From Hydrogenophilales bacterium (lineage in GTDB: Bacteria; Pseudomonadota; Gammaproteobacteria; Burkholderiales; Thiobacillaceae): a stretch of 64,000 nucleotides of DNA. The notes under the pieces are model-generated. The model searched no databases. It had not been told where the DNA came from and worked only from the letters and a program-made list of their open reading frames with translations. Numbering within the stretch: the stretch's first letter is position 1; each line of letters begins with the position of its first letter. The stretch spans positions 18,132-82,131 of the forward strand of contig JAGXGM010000037.1 of assembly GCA_024636675.1 (NCBI GenBank), in the 5' to 3' direction. Of the stretch, positions 39,712 to 52,182 are shown one piece after another. A program made the translations under genes and the position numbers.

Positions 39712-40230
39712 TCAGGATTGATGGTCATGCTTGCCGTCATGCTTGCCACCGTGACCCCCATGGTGGCGAGGCGCCGCCTCGGCGTCGAACACAGCCTGCT
39801 GTTCGGGGGTCAACTGGGCATAGAAGGCCTTGGTCGCCTGGGCATGCTCAAGCATCCTGGCGCGGCGCACCTCCGACATGGCAAGCATCTTGTCCAGGCG
39901 TTGCGGCGTAGTCAGCTTTTCGAACTCGCCTCGCATGGCATGCCTGTCCATACCCTGAGGCATCCCCGGCTGACGGGGGCTGGCAAAGCTGTCCCATGCA
40001 GCCATTTGCGCAGGCGTGAGCTTGAGCTTCTCCTTCAGTCCAGCCAGATGCGCGACGCGACTTTCCGCCCGATTGCCGTGGGCTTTCTGACCGTGGCCGG
40101 CTTCGCAGCCTGCCTTGCTTGCGGCACCACCGGCCGGCATCGCAAAAGACGATGCTGCCAGAATGCCACTGCCCGCGATCAAGCCCGCCATCAGTGCACG
40201 TTTGGCAACAGAAGCTTGGAGCAATTTCAT
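39712..40230 (-). CDS. Exported Spy/CpxP-like protein with LTxxQ motif and His-rich tail
   Basis: The product is 172 residues from the ATG at 40230, with a signal peptide (about 1-33). The helical body has two LTPxQ-type motifs (KLTPAQMAAWDSFA and QLTPEQQAVFDAEA), as in the periplasmic chaperones Spy and CpxP. The C-terminal tail RHHGGHGGKHDGKHDHQS is His/Asp-rich and may bind metals. CpxP/Spy proteins are induced by envelope or metal stress. A strong terminator follows. Confidence 0.85.
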   Translation of the reverse strand: MKLLQASVAKRALMAGLIAGSGILAASSFAMPAGGAASKAGCEAGHGQKAHGNRAESRVAHLAGLKEKLKLTPAQMAAWDSFASPRQPGMPQGMDRHAMRGEFEKLTTPQRLDKMLAMSEVRRARMLEHAQATKAFYAQLTPEQQAVFDAEAAPRHHGGHGGKHDGKHDHQS

Positions 40231-40831
40231 TGATATCTCCTTCAGAGAGGTTGTCGGAACTGCCGGCCCAGAACGGGTTCGGCATGAAACGTATTCTGGG
40301 GCGGTGACGTATCCCGGGGATGTCGGGCAGCCGCGAAAATGTAAGGTGTTGTAACCGAATGTAACCCGTGCACCGGCAAAAAGCATCGACGCGGCTTGAG
40401 GCCTGGCTCCGGAATCATGTGGTCACCATGGACACACGTAATCCGGCCAAATCGGTGCCTGCAAGCCTATCCTGTCTCTCTTAGAGGACAGGAAATATCC
40501 ATTCTTTACAAAGAGTTGCTGGTACAGCCCTGTTTTGTGTCGCCTTCGGACGACGAAGCTGAAGCCGCCCGCCAACGCCCATGACGCTCAAGGCCATGAA
40601 AAACAAAGAAAAAGAGTTCTGGCATGGGATGTGCTGCAGCAGGAGCGATATATCGAAAGTGAATCCCGGCGCCGCCGGCCGGGCGGCGGCAAGCGCCAAC
40701 CGCCCGGCGCGCAGACGTCCTTGCGGGCGCCCGCTCGCCGCGAGGTGTGCAGGGCTGGTTCCGGGTGGGCACCTTGGACAACCGGGAACGCACTTGATCA
40801 ACAACTGACTGTTTTATATAAGGAAAAACAC
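40231..40831. other. Long non-coding region (600 nt) upstream of the PDC-sensor gene
   Basis: It separates the Spy-like gene (minus) and the PDC-sensor gene (plus). It contains GC-rich self-complementary stretches near 40670-40740 (CGCCGCCGGCCGGGCGGCGGC-like) and a sigma-54-like motif at 40619-40635. No protein-like frame is convincing, though the upstream continuation of the PDC frame is open. Confidence 0.5.
40619..40635 (+). promoter_or_regulatory. Candidate sigma-54 (-24/-12) promoter
   Basis: CTGGCATGGGATGTGCT matches the YTGGCAYRNNNNTTGCW pattern at all but one position, with the -24 GG and -12 GC at the right 10-nt spacing. It would start transcription near 40646 and give a leader of about 185 nt before the gene at 40832. 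Such a match can also arise by chance; no sigma-54 activator gene is nearby. Confidence 0.3.
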
Positions 40832-41836
40832 ATGTTGGCGAACATCGCTGCACACACCGAAAAGACGCCCGTGGATTTATACCGGCATGATGCAGGCGTA
40901 ATGAAGCGTTCATGGAAAGACAGCATCCACCAGCAGCGCGAGGAACTGGCGCGCATGCTGCGGGAACCGCTGGGGCACCTGGCCGAGCGATGCGCACCGG
41001 CATGGGGCGATTGTGATGCGCTGGATGCGATCCTCGCGGAGAACTTCCCCGGCATTCCGCATTGCTCGGTCCTGTACTGCGTGGATGTGGACGGGATACA
41101 GGTCTGCAACAACGTCGGCCCTTCAGGAATCGAGCCCGACCATTTCGGACATGATCGCTCGCAGCGCCCGTACATGCAGGAAGCGGTGCCGGCCTGGGGC
41201 TTTCTGCTCTCCGATGCCTACATCGGGCAGAGCGAACACCGGCCTTCGCTCACCGCGCTCCAGGTGGTGCACCGGGATTCGATGGTAGTGGGCTATCTCG
41301 GCGCCAACTTCGACTTGCGCAATCTGCCGGTGACGTCCGAACTCTACGAAGAGCCGGACAACTGGCGCCAGGTGAAGGGCGATCCGGCGATCCGCGGCAC
41401 GGTGTTTCAGCAAAGCCGGGTGGAAAGCCCGATGGACGGCGATCTGGAGCCGGCGCTGTCCATCCTGGAGGAACTGCTGATGGAGCGCGGCGTGTTTCAA
41501 TGCCAGATCCATTTCTCCAGCAGCCTGGCCACCATCTGGACATTGGACGATCCCTTCCGTTACCGCATCCTGGATCACGAAACCCTGAGCGATCCGGACA
41601 TCTGCCTGATCTATCCGCCACGCACCTATCCGCCCGATGCTGCGATCGCGCCAGGCGAAATCGGCCGCATCCTGAAGACCCTGCAGGCCTTGCGCCTGAG
41701 CGACCCGACGATCTACCTGCGCGTCGCGTCGATCAACATTTTCAACGGCATGGTAAGCGTGACCTTTTCCTGCGATGGCTCGCACTACATGCCGCACGAC
41801 GAGTTTCTGACCAAGGACACGTCTTTCTGGTTCTGA
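40832..41836 (+). CDS. PDC/Cache-like sensor protein without output domain
   Basis: The product is 334 residues from the ATG at 40832 (AAGGAAAAACAC upstream). There is no signal peptide or transmembrane helix in the predicted product. The middle resembles a PDC/Cache fold: VLYCVDVDGIQVCNNVGPSG, then HDRSQRPYMQEAVPAWGFLLSD and LQVVHRDSMVVGYLGANFDL. The C-terminal part (VSVTFSCDGSHYMP) is unlike known output domains. A cytoplasmic PDC-like protein is unusual, as these domains are normally periplasmic. The ligand and partner are unknown. Confidence 0.7.
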   Translation: MLANIAAHTEKTPVDLYRHDAGVMKRSWKDSIHQQREELARMLREPLGHLAERCAPAWGDCDALDAILAENFPGIPHCSVLYCVDVDGIQVCNNVGPSGIEPDHFGHDRSQRPYMQEAVPAWGFLLSDAYIGQSEHRPSLTALQVVHRDSMVVGYLGANFDLRNLPVTSELYEEPDNWRQVKGDPAIRGTVFQQSRVESPMDGDLEPALSILEELLMERGVFQCQIHFSSSLATIWTLDDPFRYRILDHETLSDPDICLIYPPRTYPPDAAIAPGEIGRILKTLQALRLSDPTIYLRVASINIFNGMVSVTFSCDGSHYMPHDEFLTKDTSFWF

Positions 41837-41955
41837 ACCAACCGGGACACGGAATTTGGCAAGCCTGTTTCACGTTCATGGTCAGCGTGAGAATTGATGA
41901 CTAACTTGAATAGTCTGGATACGGCACGTTTCTTTTCGTGGCAGGAGAATGGGCG

Positions 41956-42258
41956 ATGACCAAATTGGATCAACTGGTGCAGCAACATATACTCGAGCAC
42001 GAAACCCGCCTGAAACATGTGGATGAATTGCTCGAACGCGCCCGGAACGGCATTACCCAAGCGGGAGGGCGCGAGACGGATGAACCATTGGCCGGCCTGA
42101 TGCAGGAGCGCGACACGCTTTCCAGGCGCGTCGAGGAATTCAAACTCAAGCCCCCCGGTCAGTGGTCAAAAGAAGAATTCGAAAAAACAGGGCCCATGGT
42201 TATTTGGGATACGCTGGCCCAGCAACTTGAAAAAATGATCGAGCGGATGGAACGCTGA
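41956..42258 (+). CDS. Small helical protein of unknown function
   Basis: The product is 100 residues from the ATG at 41956 with GGAGAATGGGCG upstream. The sequence is highly charged and helical (LEHETRLKHVDELLERARNG, DTLSRRVEEFKLKPPGQW), probably a coiled coil; no signal peptide. The family is not recognised. It lies downstream of the PDC-sensor gene with a 119-nt gap. Confidence 0.6.
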   Translation: MTKLDQLVQQHILEHETRLKHVDELLERARNGITQAGGRETDEPLAGLMQERDTLSRRVEEFKLKPPGQWSKEEFEKTGPMVIWDTLAQQLEKMIERMER

Positions 42259-42325
42259 GTGCCTGTTTAAGCGTTCTTTCAAGGGGGCATCTATCCGGCC
42301 GGGGCTGACCCAAACGATGGCCGCA

Positions 42326-42859
42326 TCAACGCACGGGCCGGGTGTGCTGCGTTCTCAGGAACGCCTGTCTGTCGAACCCAAGCGCATCGGCCCGCGCCAG
42401 CAACTTTTCCAGCGTCGCCTCATCGAGATCCGGCTCCCGTGCCAGAATCCAGGCGTATTTGCGCTCCGGCTCGCCAACCAGCACCCAGCGGTAATCCGGA
42501 TCGAGTTGCAGGATCCAGTAGTCGCCATAGAACGGCCAGAAAAAGCTCACCCGCAGCTTTGCACCATTGCTGCCCTCAACCACCTTGGCGACCCCTTCGA
42601 CCTGTTCCAGCGTGCCATCCGCCGTGCGGCACTGATTCACCACCGACACATCCTTTCCATCCGGACGATACGTCGCCCGGCTATCCGAAACGCACATCGC
42701 CTGAAAGCGGTTGGGCAATCGGGCGATTTCGTACCAGGTGCCGTAATAACGGCTCAGGTCAACGGCCTCGACAGTCGGAAGCGGCTGCGAAGAGGGGGTT
42801 GCGCAGGCTGCCAGTGCAGCCGCAACAAGAATGGCGCCGAGGTAAGAAACAGGTTTCAT
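42326..42859 (-). CDS. blc: Bacterial lipocalin (outer-membrane lipoprotein Blc-like)
   Basis: Blc is an outer-membrane lipocalin that binds fatty acids or lysophospholipids. The product is 177 residues from the ATG at 42859, with a lipoprotein signal peptide (lipobox LAAC at residues 15-18). The lipocalin signature is YYGTWYEIARLPNRFQ, followed by the NQCRT, SFFWPFYGDYWILQL and KYAWILAREPDLDE blocks. The frame has no nearby partner gene. Confidence 0.92.
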   Translation of the reverse strand: MKPVSYLGAILVAAALAACATPSSQPLPTVEAVDLSRYYGTWYEIARLPNRFQAMCVSDSRATYRPDGKDVSVVNQCRTADGTLEQVEGVAKVVEGSNGAKLRVSFFWPFYGDYWILQLDPDYRWVLVGEPERKYAWILAREPDLDEATLEKLLARADALGFDRQAFLRTQHTRPVR

Positions 42860-42911
42860 GATCGGGTTCGGCATGGGGGAAGTGGGAAGGTGTCCGGGCT
42901 GGCCCGCATAA

Positions 42912-43304
42912 TCATGCAGCGCTGGTCCTGTCAGGCGGCACCGGTTCATATGGTGGACGCTTGCCGAAGCCATACGCGATCGGCAGCACGAGCGTCATCG
43001 TCAGCAGCGGCACCCAGTAAACGGTGGCGTCGCGGTAGCCATCGTAGTTCAGGAAACGCTCGTCGACCACCACCGCCAGGGTAACGCCCAGCAGGATCAG
43101 TCCGGACGCAAGCAGCCACGGGCCGCGCAGGCTTGTGCTGAGCATGCCGTAGACCACGAAGGGCGTCAGTACCGCTGACAGTGCGATGGCATCGACCGTG
43201 TAGCCCACGGAGTAGAAAGGCACCAATGCGGCGATGGCCGCGGCTGCGCATCCGAGCAGGATGATGAAGTAGGCCGCAAAGCGGTAATTCCGGATGGTCA
43301 CCAT
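42912..43304 (-). CDS. Four-helix inner-membrane protein of unknown function
   Basis: The product is 130 residues starting at the ATG at 43304, with AAGGAGGAATGCC immediately upstream. Four hydrophobic helices are predicted (about residues 8-28, 38-55, 60-80, 95-112). No family is recognised. It is 52 nt upstream of blc on the same strand, so the two may be co-transcribed. Confidence 0.65.
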   Translation of the reverse strand: MVTIRNYRFAAYFIILLGCAAAAIAALVPFYSVGYTVDAIALSAVLTPFVVYGMLSTSLRGPWLLASGLILLGVTLAVVVDERFLNYDGYRDATVYWVPLLTMTLVLPIAYGFGKRPPYEPVPPDRTSAA

Positions 43305-43558
43305 GGCATTCCTCCTTGGGGGGTGATGCTCAAGTATAGGCAAGCTGGTTTCGCCCTGGTCTGTTCGAGCGGAATCGGCACCCGGGCTTTGGTCCGGCAC
43401 TTCACCCCCCGGCAACGCCGACTTGAAATTGGTCTACATTGCGAAGAGGCACAGGTCTTGCCGCGTGTTGACGGGCATTGAGTCCCGACAGGTAAAGCCG
43501 GATTGCACAAACAGGTGCCCGCCAGGCACACCTCACACACCAGAAAGGAGCGATCGAC

Positions 43559-44014
43559 ATGAAAATCCACACACGCAGCCGGAACCCGTCCGGAAGCATG
43601 ATGTCCCCCCTCGATGCATGCCTCACCGAAGCGGATAACCCATCCCGCAGGACCGTGCTGCGCGGCGCGCTGGCCGCCGGGTGCAGCCTGCTGGTCCCGG
43701 CCGCCTTGCTCGGCTGCGACCGCGAAACCCAGACCGACACCGCCCCGTTCACCCCGGACGATACAACCGGCACCGCCCCGATGACCCCCGCCCCCGGAAC
43801 AGCCGAGTCGACCAGCCCGGCGCCCGGCACCGGGTCAACCACCACATCGGGAGCAGGGAAAGTGTCGCAGGCAAGCGTGCAATACCAGGATCAACCGAAG
43901 GGCGATCAGTCGTGTGCCAATTGCATACACTTCGTTGCGCCGAACGCCTGCGCAGTGGTCGAGGGCGTCGTCCGTCCCGAGGGATGGTGCGTCATTTGGG
44001 TCGGAGAGACGTAA
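43559..44014 (+). CDS. Tat-exported high-potential iron-sulfur protein (HiPIP)
   Basis: HiPIPs are small periplasmic [4Fe-4S] electron carriers of photosynthetic and sulfur/iron-oxidising bacteria. The product is 151 residues: a Tat-type signal (SRRTVLRGALAAGCSLL, twin Arg near residue 30), a Thr/Pro/Gly/Ala-rich spacer (about residues 55-95), and the HiPIP core. The four cluster cysteines are in DQSCANCIHF, APNACAVV and PEGWCVIW. An extra Cys follows the export signal (LLGCDRE), so a lipid-modified, membrane-tethered form is possible. No cytochrome partner gene is adjacent. Confidence 0.92.
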   Translation: MKIHTRSRNPSGSMMSPLDACLTEADNPSRRTVLRGALAAGCSLLVPAALLGCDRETQTDTAPFTPDDTTGTAPMTPAPGTAESTSPAPGTGSTTTSGAGKVSQASVQYQDQPKGDQSCANCIHFVAPNACAVVEGVVRPEGWCVIWVGET

Positions 44015-44107
44015 ATCGCAACAAAGGCCCGGGCAAATATCCACCCGGGCTTTCGCCCAGCGCTCAGCGCTTGATGAAGCTGCGATCCGCCTGTTGCCTT
44101 TTCCCGA

Positions 44108-44566
44108 TCACTGATAGATCCGCCCATCGTGCCGGATCCAGCCTGCGGGGTGGCGGCCCTGCGGGTCGTGATGCGTCCAGTGAATCACGCCGCCTTTCGG
44201 GTTCCATTCATACTCGCCGTAAAACGCCACCGTGTCTCCCGCGCGCAGACCGCCGATGCGCGGCGCCAGATCGATATTGTGCGATATCAACAGCGTACGC
44301 CCGGAAGCCAGCCGTACGATGAAGCGTTGATGCCGGCTGCCATTGTTATCGTCTGCCAGGATTTTCACTACCGTCCCCTGCCCTTCAATCTGATGGTTGC
44401 CGAGGCGATTGTCGAAGGCGTGTTCGATGGCGGCATCGCTGCTGTCACGCGCCGCAAGCGACATGCCGGTAGGTAGGGCCTTTCGATCCTCCGAGGTGTC
44501 GGGACCCAGGCTGAGGGCGAAATAAGCAGCAGCGGCGAGCGCGGCGATCAGCAGGAGCGGCTTCAT
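44108..44566 (-). CDS. DUF3465-type exported protein
   Basis: The product is 152 residues with an N-terminal signal anchor (MKPLLLIAALAAAAYFALSL). The body is beta-rich: EGQGTVVKILADDNNGSRHQ, RFIVRLASGRTLLISHNID, IGGLRAGDTVAFYGEYEW, and a final WTHHDPQGRHPAGW. This is the DUF3465 pattern, an OB-like fold of unknown function. It is convergent with the HiPIP gene. Confidence 0.85.
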   Translation of the reverse strand: MKPLLLIAALAAAAYFALSLGPDTSEDRKALPTGMSLAARDSSDAAIEHAFDNRLGNHQIEGQGTVVKILADDNNGSRHQRFIVRLASGRTLLISHNIDLAPRIGGLRAGDTVAFYGEYEWNPKGGVIHWTHHDPQGRHPAGWIRHDGRIYQ

Positions 44567-44914
44567 CGGGTCGGCGACGCTGGCGCGTCAGCTTTCAAGC
44601 AATGCATGGGCATGTATTCCAGGTAAAAGTCATTCCTCGCTGCCCCGGCAACAAGGCGGCGCGGAAACGAAAAACAGCGCACATGCTGCCCTTTTGAGCC
44701 CCGCTCAGCGCAACGGCTGCGCCGCGCCGCGTGCAGATTACAACGAAAGCCTCCCGAACGCCTCGTTCAAGCCCCCTCCGGTACCGCATCCCCCGCCCCG
44801 AAATCTCAGGTAATTCCCGGTCTTGATCAGGGGGAAGCCAGCAACCGCAGGAAGGAACGAACTGATATGCTGCAGCCACAATTACACAACAAATAATCCT
44901 TGGAGGAGCGCTGA
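44567..44914. other. Non-coding gap of about 350 nt upstream of the EAL-HDOD gene
   Basis: Divergent between the DUF3465 gene (minus) and the EAL-HDOD gene (plus). No promoter, RNA or conserved element was recognised. GGAGGAGCGCTGA directly precedes the EAL-HDOD start. Confidence 0.5.
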
Positions 44915-46159
44915 ATGGGCAAGGAAACCTTTCTCGCACGGCAACCCATTGTCGATGCCGACCATCGCCTGTTCGCCTACGAGCTTCTGTTCAGGCAATC
45001 GATGGCTTCCGTATCGGCTAACGTCACCAGCCAGTTGCAGGCCGGCGTCGAGGTTATCAGCAATACCCTTTGTCTTGGTCCCGAGTGGCTGCTGCACGGC
45101 AAACTCGCCTTTATCAATCTGGACGAAGCCACCTTGATGAGCGACTTCGTCTGCCTGCTCCCGCCCCATCACGTTGTCTACGAGATTCTCGAGACCGTAC
45201 CGGTCACGCCGGTGCTGATCGCCCGCCTCCGCGAACTCAGGCAGCTCGGCTACCGCTTCGCCCTGGATGACTTCGTCTGCCTCGACGAGTACCGTCCGCT
45301 GCTGCCGATGGTCGACTTCGTCAAGCTCGACGTGCTCGAGCAGCCTCCCGAAAAGACCAAGGAGATCATCGCGCACATCCAGCTCAACTTCACCGGCCAG
45401 TTCATCGCCGAAAAGGTCGAAACCCGCGAGATGTTCGACCTCTGCCGGAACTGCGGCATCCAGTATTTCCAGGGCTATTATTTCGCCCATCCGGAGAACC
45501 TCTCCAGCAAGACCATCCAGCCGGGCCAGTTGGCGGTGCTCAAGCTGATGGACAAGGTTCGCAGCTGCGAAGACCTCGCCGAGATCGAAGAGCCATTGCG
45601 CCGCAATGCCGCCTTGACCCTGCGCCTGTTGCGTTACGCCAACTCCGCCGCCTCGGGCCTGCGGCAACCGGTCCACACCGTGCGTCAGGCCCTGACCCAG
45701 GTCGGACTGACGACGCTTTATCGCTGGCTGGCGCTGCTGCTGGTCACCGCCAACCCGACGCCGACCAACGCCCTGGCGGCGCGAACCGCGGTGACGCGCG
45801 GGCGGCTGTGCGAGCTGCTCGCCCAATCCCGGCTTGACCGCCAGGCGCAGGACGAGCTGTTCATCACCGGGCTGTTTTCCCTGACAGAGCCGCTGATGGG
45901 AATCCCCCTCGGCCTTCTGCTCGAAAAGCTGCCGATGCCCGACCCTGTGGTTCAGGCGCTGCTCCACCGCAGCGGTCCCTATGCGCCCTTCCTGAAACTC
46001 GCCGAAGCCTCGGAGCGCAATGATTTCGAGAAAATCGCCCGCTACGCCGCCGATATTTCCTCCAGCTCGAAAGAAGTCAATGTCGCTCAGCTGCGATCGC
46101 TGGCCTGGGCCGAAGAGCTGACCAGCGAGGCTACCCCGGCGGGGTCCGCAACACACTAA
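44915..46159 (+). CDS. EAL-HDOD signalling protein (YuxH type)
   Basis: The product is 414 residues. The EAL-like domain (about residues 1-205) starts FLARQPIVDADHRLFAYELLFRQ, the YuxH-type form in which the EAL is replaced by ELL. Asn in FINLDE, Glu in YEILET, and KLDV/EKVET positions persist. The loop after ALDDF lacks the GTGYSS motif, so cyclic-di-GMP hydrolysis is doubtful. The HDOD domain (about residues 210-400) carries NAALTLRLLRYANSAASGL. Such proteins bind or sense cyclic di-GMP and control motility. It is convergent with the ubiquitin-barrel gene, with an inverted repeat between. Confidence 0.88.
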   Translation: MGKETFLARQPIVDADHRLFAYELLFRQSMASVSANVTSQLQAGVEVISNTLCLGPEWLLHGKLAFINLDEATLMSDFVCLLPPHHVVYEILETVPVTPVLIARLRELRQLGYRFALDDFVCLDEYRPLLPMVDFVKLDVLEQPPEKTKEIIAHIQLNFTGQFIAEKVETREMFDLCRNCGIQYFQGYYFAHPENLSSKTIQPGQLAVLKLMDKVRSCEDLAEIEEPLRRNAALTLRLLRYANSAASGLRQPVHTVRQALTQVGLTTLYRWLALLLVTANPTPTNALAARTAVTRGRLCELLAQSRLDRQAQDELFITGLFSLTEPLMGIPLGLLLEKLPMPDPVVQALLHRSGPYAPFLKLAEASERNDFEKIARYAADISSSSKEVNVAQLRSLAWAEELTSEATPAGSATH

Positions 46160-46293
46160 GCCGGGTGCCGTCGCGGCGGGCGTTGCTCCCAACCCGCCCA
46201 CGCCCTGTCAAGAGCGCCCCCCTGCGCTTTGTCAGCGCCGTCGGGGCACATCCGATTCAACGCCCCGCCATCCGCTTTTTTGCCTTCCCCGGA

Positions 46294-46337
46294 TCGACAC
46301 CATCCCGGACAAGGATGGCGCACCCTGATGGTGTCGA
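46294..46337. terminator. Inverted repeat between the convergent EAL-HDOD and ubiquitin-barrel genes
   Basis: TCGACACCATC (46294-46304) pairs with GATGGTGTCGA (46327-46337), an 11-bp stem with a 22-nt loop that has its own short CATCC/GGATG hairpin. It lies 14 nt past the stop of the ubiquitin-barrel gene. No clear T-tract follows on either strand, so a bidirectional terminator is only a likely reading. Confidence 0.45.
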
Positions 46338-46351
46338 GCCGCCACTTTTCG

Positions 46352-47933
<1,582 letters not shown>

Positions 47934-48188
47934 CTATTGCAGATTGCTGGACGAAAACAACAGCACCTTGCCCCCCACGAAGTTCACATTGACCGAGCGC
48001 GTGTCATCACCCCAGCGGCAGCTGCGAACGCCCATCACATCGTCGCATTGGTCAGGCTTGCCGAGCAATTCGGTCACTTCCTCATAACTCATCCCGGTAG
48101 CGATCTGGTTGTAGTTTTCAATCGTCAGATTGCTGCAGCCAAGCACCAGCAGCAGCAGGCCCATTGCCAAAACCATCCGGACATTCAT
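47934..48188 (-). CDS. Small lipoprotein with SmpA/OmlA-like fold
   Basis: The product is 84 residues from the ATG at 48188, with GGAGATCGCG upstream (an earlier in-frame ATG would place the GGAG inside the gene). The lipoprotein signal ends VLGC (lipobox). The mature part has the pattern of small BamE/SmpA-type domains: IATGMSYEEVTELLGKPDQC, then SCRWGDDTRSVNVNFVGGKV. The role is unknown; such proteins often sit at the outer membrane. Confidence 0.8.
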   Translation of the reverse strand: MNVRMVLAMGLLLLVLGCSNLTIENYNQIATGMSYEEVTELLGKPDQCDDVMGVRSCRWGDDTRSVNVNFVGGKVLLFSSSNLQ

Positions 48189-48298
48189 CGCGATCTCCAT
48201 TCATGCCAAAAAAATGGGGCCTCGCTGTCCACCCCCGTGTGTTGATTCGCCACGCGGTCACGCCTGGCTCAACGCCACATGATATCTGAGGGTTCCTG

Positions 48299-48324
48299 AT
48301 GCGGGACTGCAGTTCGTCCCGCAT
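48299..48324. repeat. 9-bp inverted repeat
   Basis: ATGCGGGAC pairs with GTCCCGCAT over an 8-nt loop (TGCAGTTC). It sits immediately before the stronger hairpin at 48329. No T-tract follows. Confidence 0.7.
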
Positions 48325-48328
48325 GAAC

Positions 48329-48359
48329 GCCTCCGCGGGCGGCGAACGCCCGCGGAGGC
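48329..48359. repeat. Perfect 13-bp GC-rich hairpin
   Basis: GCCTCCGCGGGCG (48329-48341) pairs with CGCCCGCGGAGGC (48347-48359) around the loop GCGAA, which has a GNRA-like tetraloop character. With the preceding hairpin it forms a two-hairpin element without a T-tract, like a repetitive extragenic palindrome or a structured RNA. Confidence 0.75.
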
Positions 48360-48618
48360 ACGCGGGTTGGCGCGTTGCGCAGGCTGGTGCGGCCTGTCGT
48401 ATGGTTTCTGCACTCGTTCAGGTGCCAGCCATCCCGGGATTAGGGACAAGGGAATCGATCCGGGCGCGACCCGATTCTTCGCCCACTTCCCTCATTTGGC
48501 CAGGCGATTGATTTGCCGCTGAACGTATTTCCTTTCTCACTTTGCCGCGCGACTTGGCATAATCCGGGCCTCCGTATTGCTATGTCGGCCGCGTTCCAGG
48601 CGGCCGCCCTCGACGACC

Positions 48619-50982
<2,364 letters not shown>

Positions 50983-51073
50983 AGCGACGTCCGACTATTC
51001 CTGCCGGACGGCGCGGCTCAAGCGCCGCTCGCCTTCCCGGCCCGCTACCCGGCCAGCAAGGCCGTCACCGAAA

Positions 51074-51991
51074 CTATTGCGCAAGCTGCTGGCGCTGGTA
51101 CTCCCTTCGTTTCATGTCGAGGTAATCCTCCCGTTCCACCTCGTGCAGTTGGCGGGCGTATTGTTCAGCACTGCGATACCACCTCTGCAATCGTTGCTCC
51201 AACTGATCCTCGGGCGATGCCGTCAATGCGTCAAGATAAGCATCGATAGCCAGGTAGTAGCGCATGGTATTGCGCTCCACCACGCCGCGAACCCCTTTGA
51301 TATAAACAGGTTGACCATCGGGCAGTGTTTCGGTGACGGTAAACCCGACTTTGTTCCTGCCGATTGTTGCCAGGTAGACCTGCATGGCAAGGCGGCCGAT
51401 CAAGCCGAACTCATAGGCATAGGTGACATGCAGAAAGGTGCGTCCATCCTCAAGCGATGCGGCTTCAATCCAGATGCGATAGTCATGGGTGCCCAAGGGT
51501 CCGTCATCGGCATTGAGTTCCAGTGCGAAATACGCCGGCGTGGTGACGACCGCTCGATAGTTGAAATCGAGACGATAGGCGTCCTCCAGTGGCTGAAAGT
51601 ATTTCCGTCCGATATTGACGGTAAGGACCGTGCCGTCCGCGCGTCTGGACGCATGACAGTATTTGACGTTGATGTGCAGGATCAGCACATCGCACCAGTG
51701 CGCAGGGTTGTCGAGCGCCCCGTTGACGATGGCAAACGGGTAATCGACCACGGCGTAGATTTCGCCCTTCAAATGGGTCGGGGATTGCGAGGACTCAAGA
51801 TAGAGCGCACGTTGGAACGGGTTATTGCGCAGTTGCTCGCCCAGTTCCACGTACTTCGCCCGCAGCAGTCCGGCGGAAATGTCTGACTCGGCAGCCGAAA
51901 TATTCCCGCTTGCGAAGCCGACTCCGCAGACAAGCACCAGAATCGACATCCAGTGCATCCGCCCTGCCTTGAATGCCTGACTCGCACGCAT
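51074..51991 (-). CDS. Exported protein of unknown function
   Basis: The product is 305 residues with an N-terminal signal (hydrophobic MSILVLVCGVGFASG after about 14 basic residues; cleavage near residue 34). The ATG at 51991 has GGGAAG upstream. The body is mixed alpha/beta with LYLESSQSPTHLKGEIYAVV and YRIWIEAASLEDGRTFLHVT, plausible for a periplasmic lipid- or START-like fold, but no family is recognised. The C-terminus is charged and helical (YLDMKRREYQRQQLAQ). Confidence 0.65.
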   Translation of the reverse strand: MRASQAFKAGRMHWMSILVLVCGVGFASGNISAAESDISAGLLRAKYVELGEQLRNNPFQRALYLESSQSPTHLKGEIYAVVDYPFAIVNGALDNPAHWCDVLILHINVKYCHASRRADGTVLTVNIGRKYFQPLEDAYRLDFNYRAVVTTPAYFALELNADDGPLGTHDYRIWIEAASLEDGRTFLHVTYAYEFGLIGRLAMQVYLATIGRNKVGFTVTETLPDGQPVYIKGVRGVVERNTMRYYLAIDAYLDALTASPEDQLEQRLQRWYRSAEQYARQLHEVEREDYLDMKRREYQRQQLAQ

Positions 51992-52182
51992 ATGCAGACT
52001 TCCCTTTGACTTGGACTGTTCAGGGCGCCCGCCCCCCGCTTTTCACTGTAGCAAACACGAAAAAGGGACAGCTCAGGCCGCCCCCAACGCTGCTCTTCGC
52101 GGCAGACGCCCTCTCCAACACCTTCGTCGGCCGCCGCACAGCCCGGTCAGGGCAAACCGGCCGCCGGTTTGCCGGCCTGGAA

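Larger units (their letters stand above)
48189..48618. other. Non-coding region with two adjacent hairpins upstream of tex
   Basis: Two inverted repeats lie next to each other (48299-48324 and 48329-48359, listed separately). No gene is seen. The last 100 nt should hold the tex promoter, but no consensus was clear. Confidence 0.5.
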
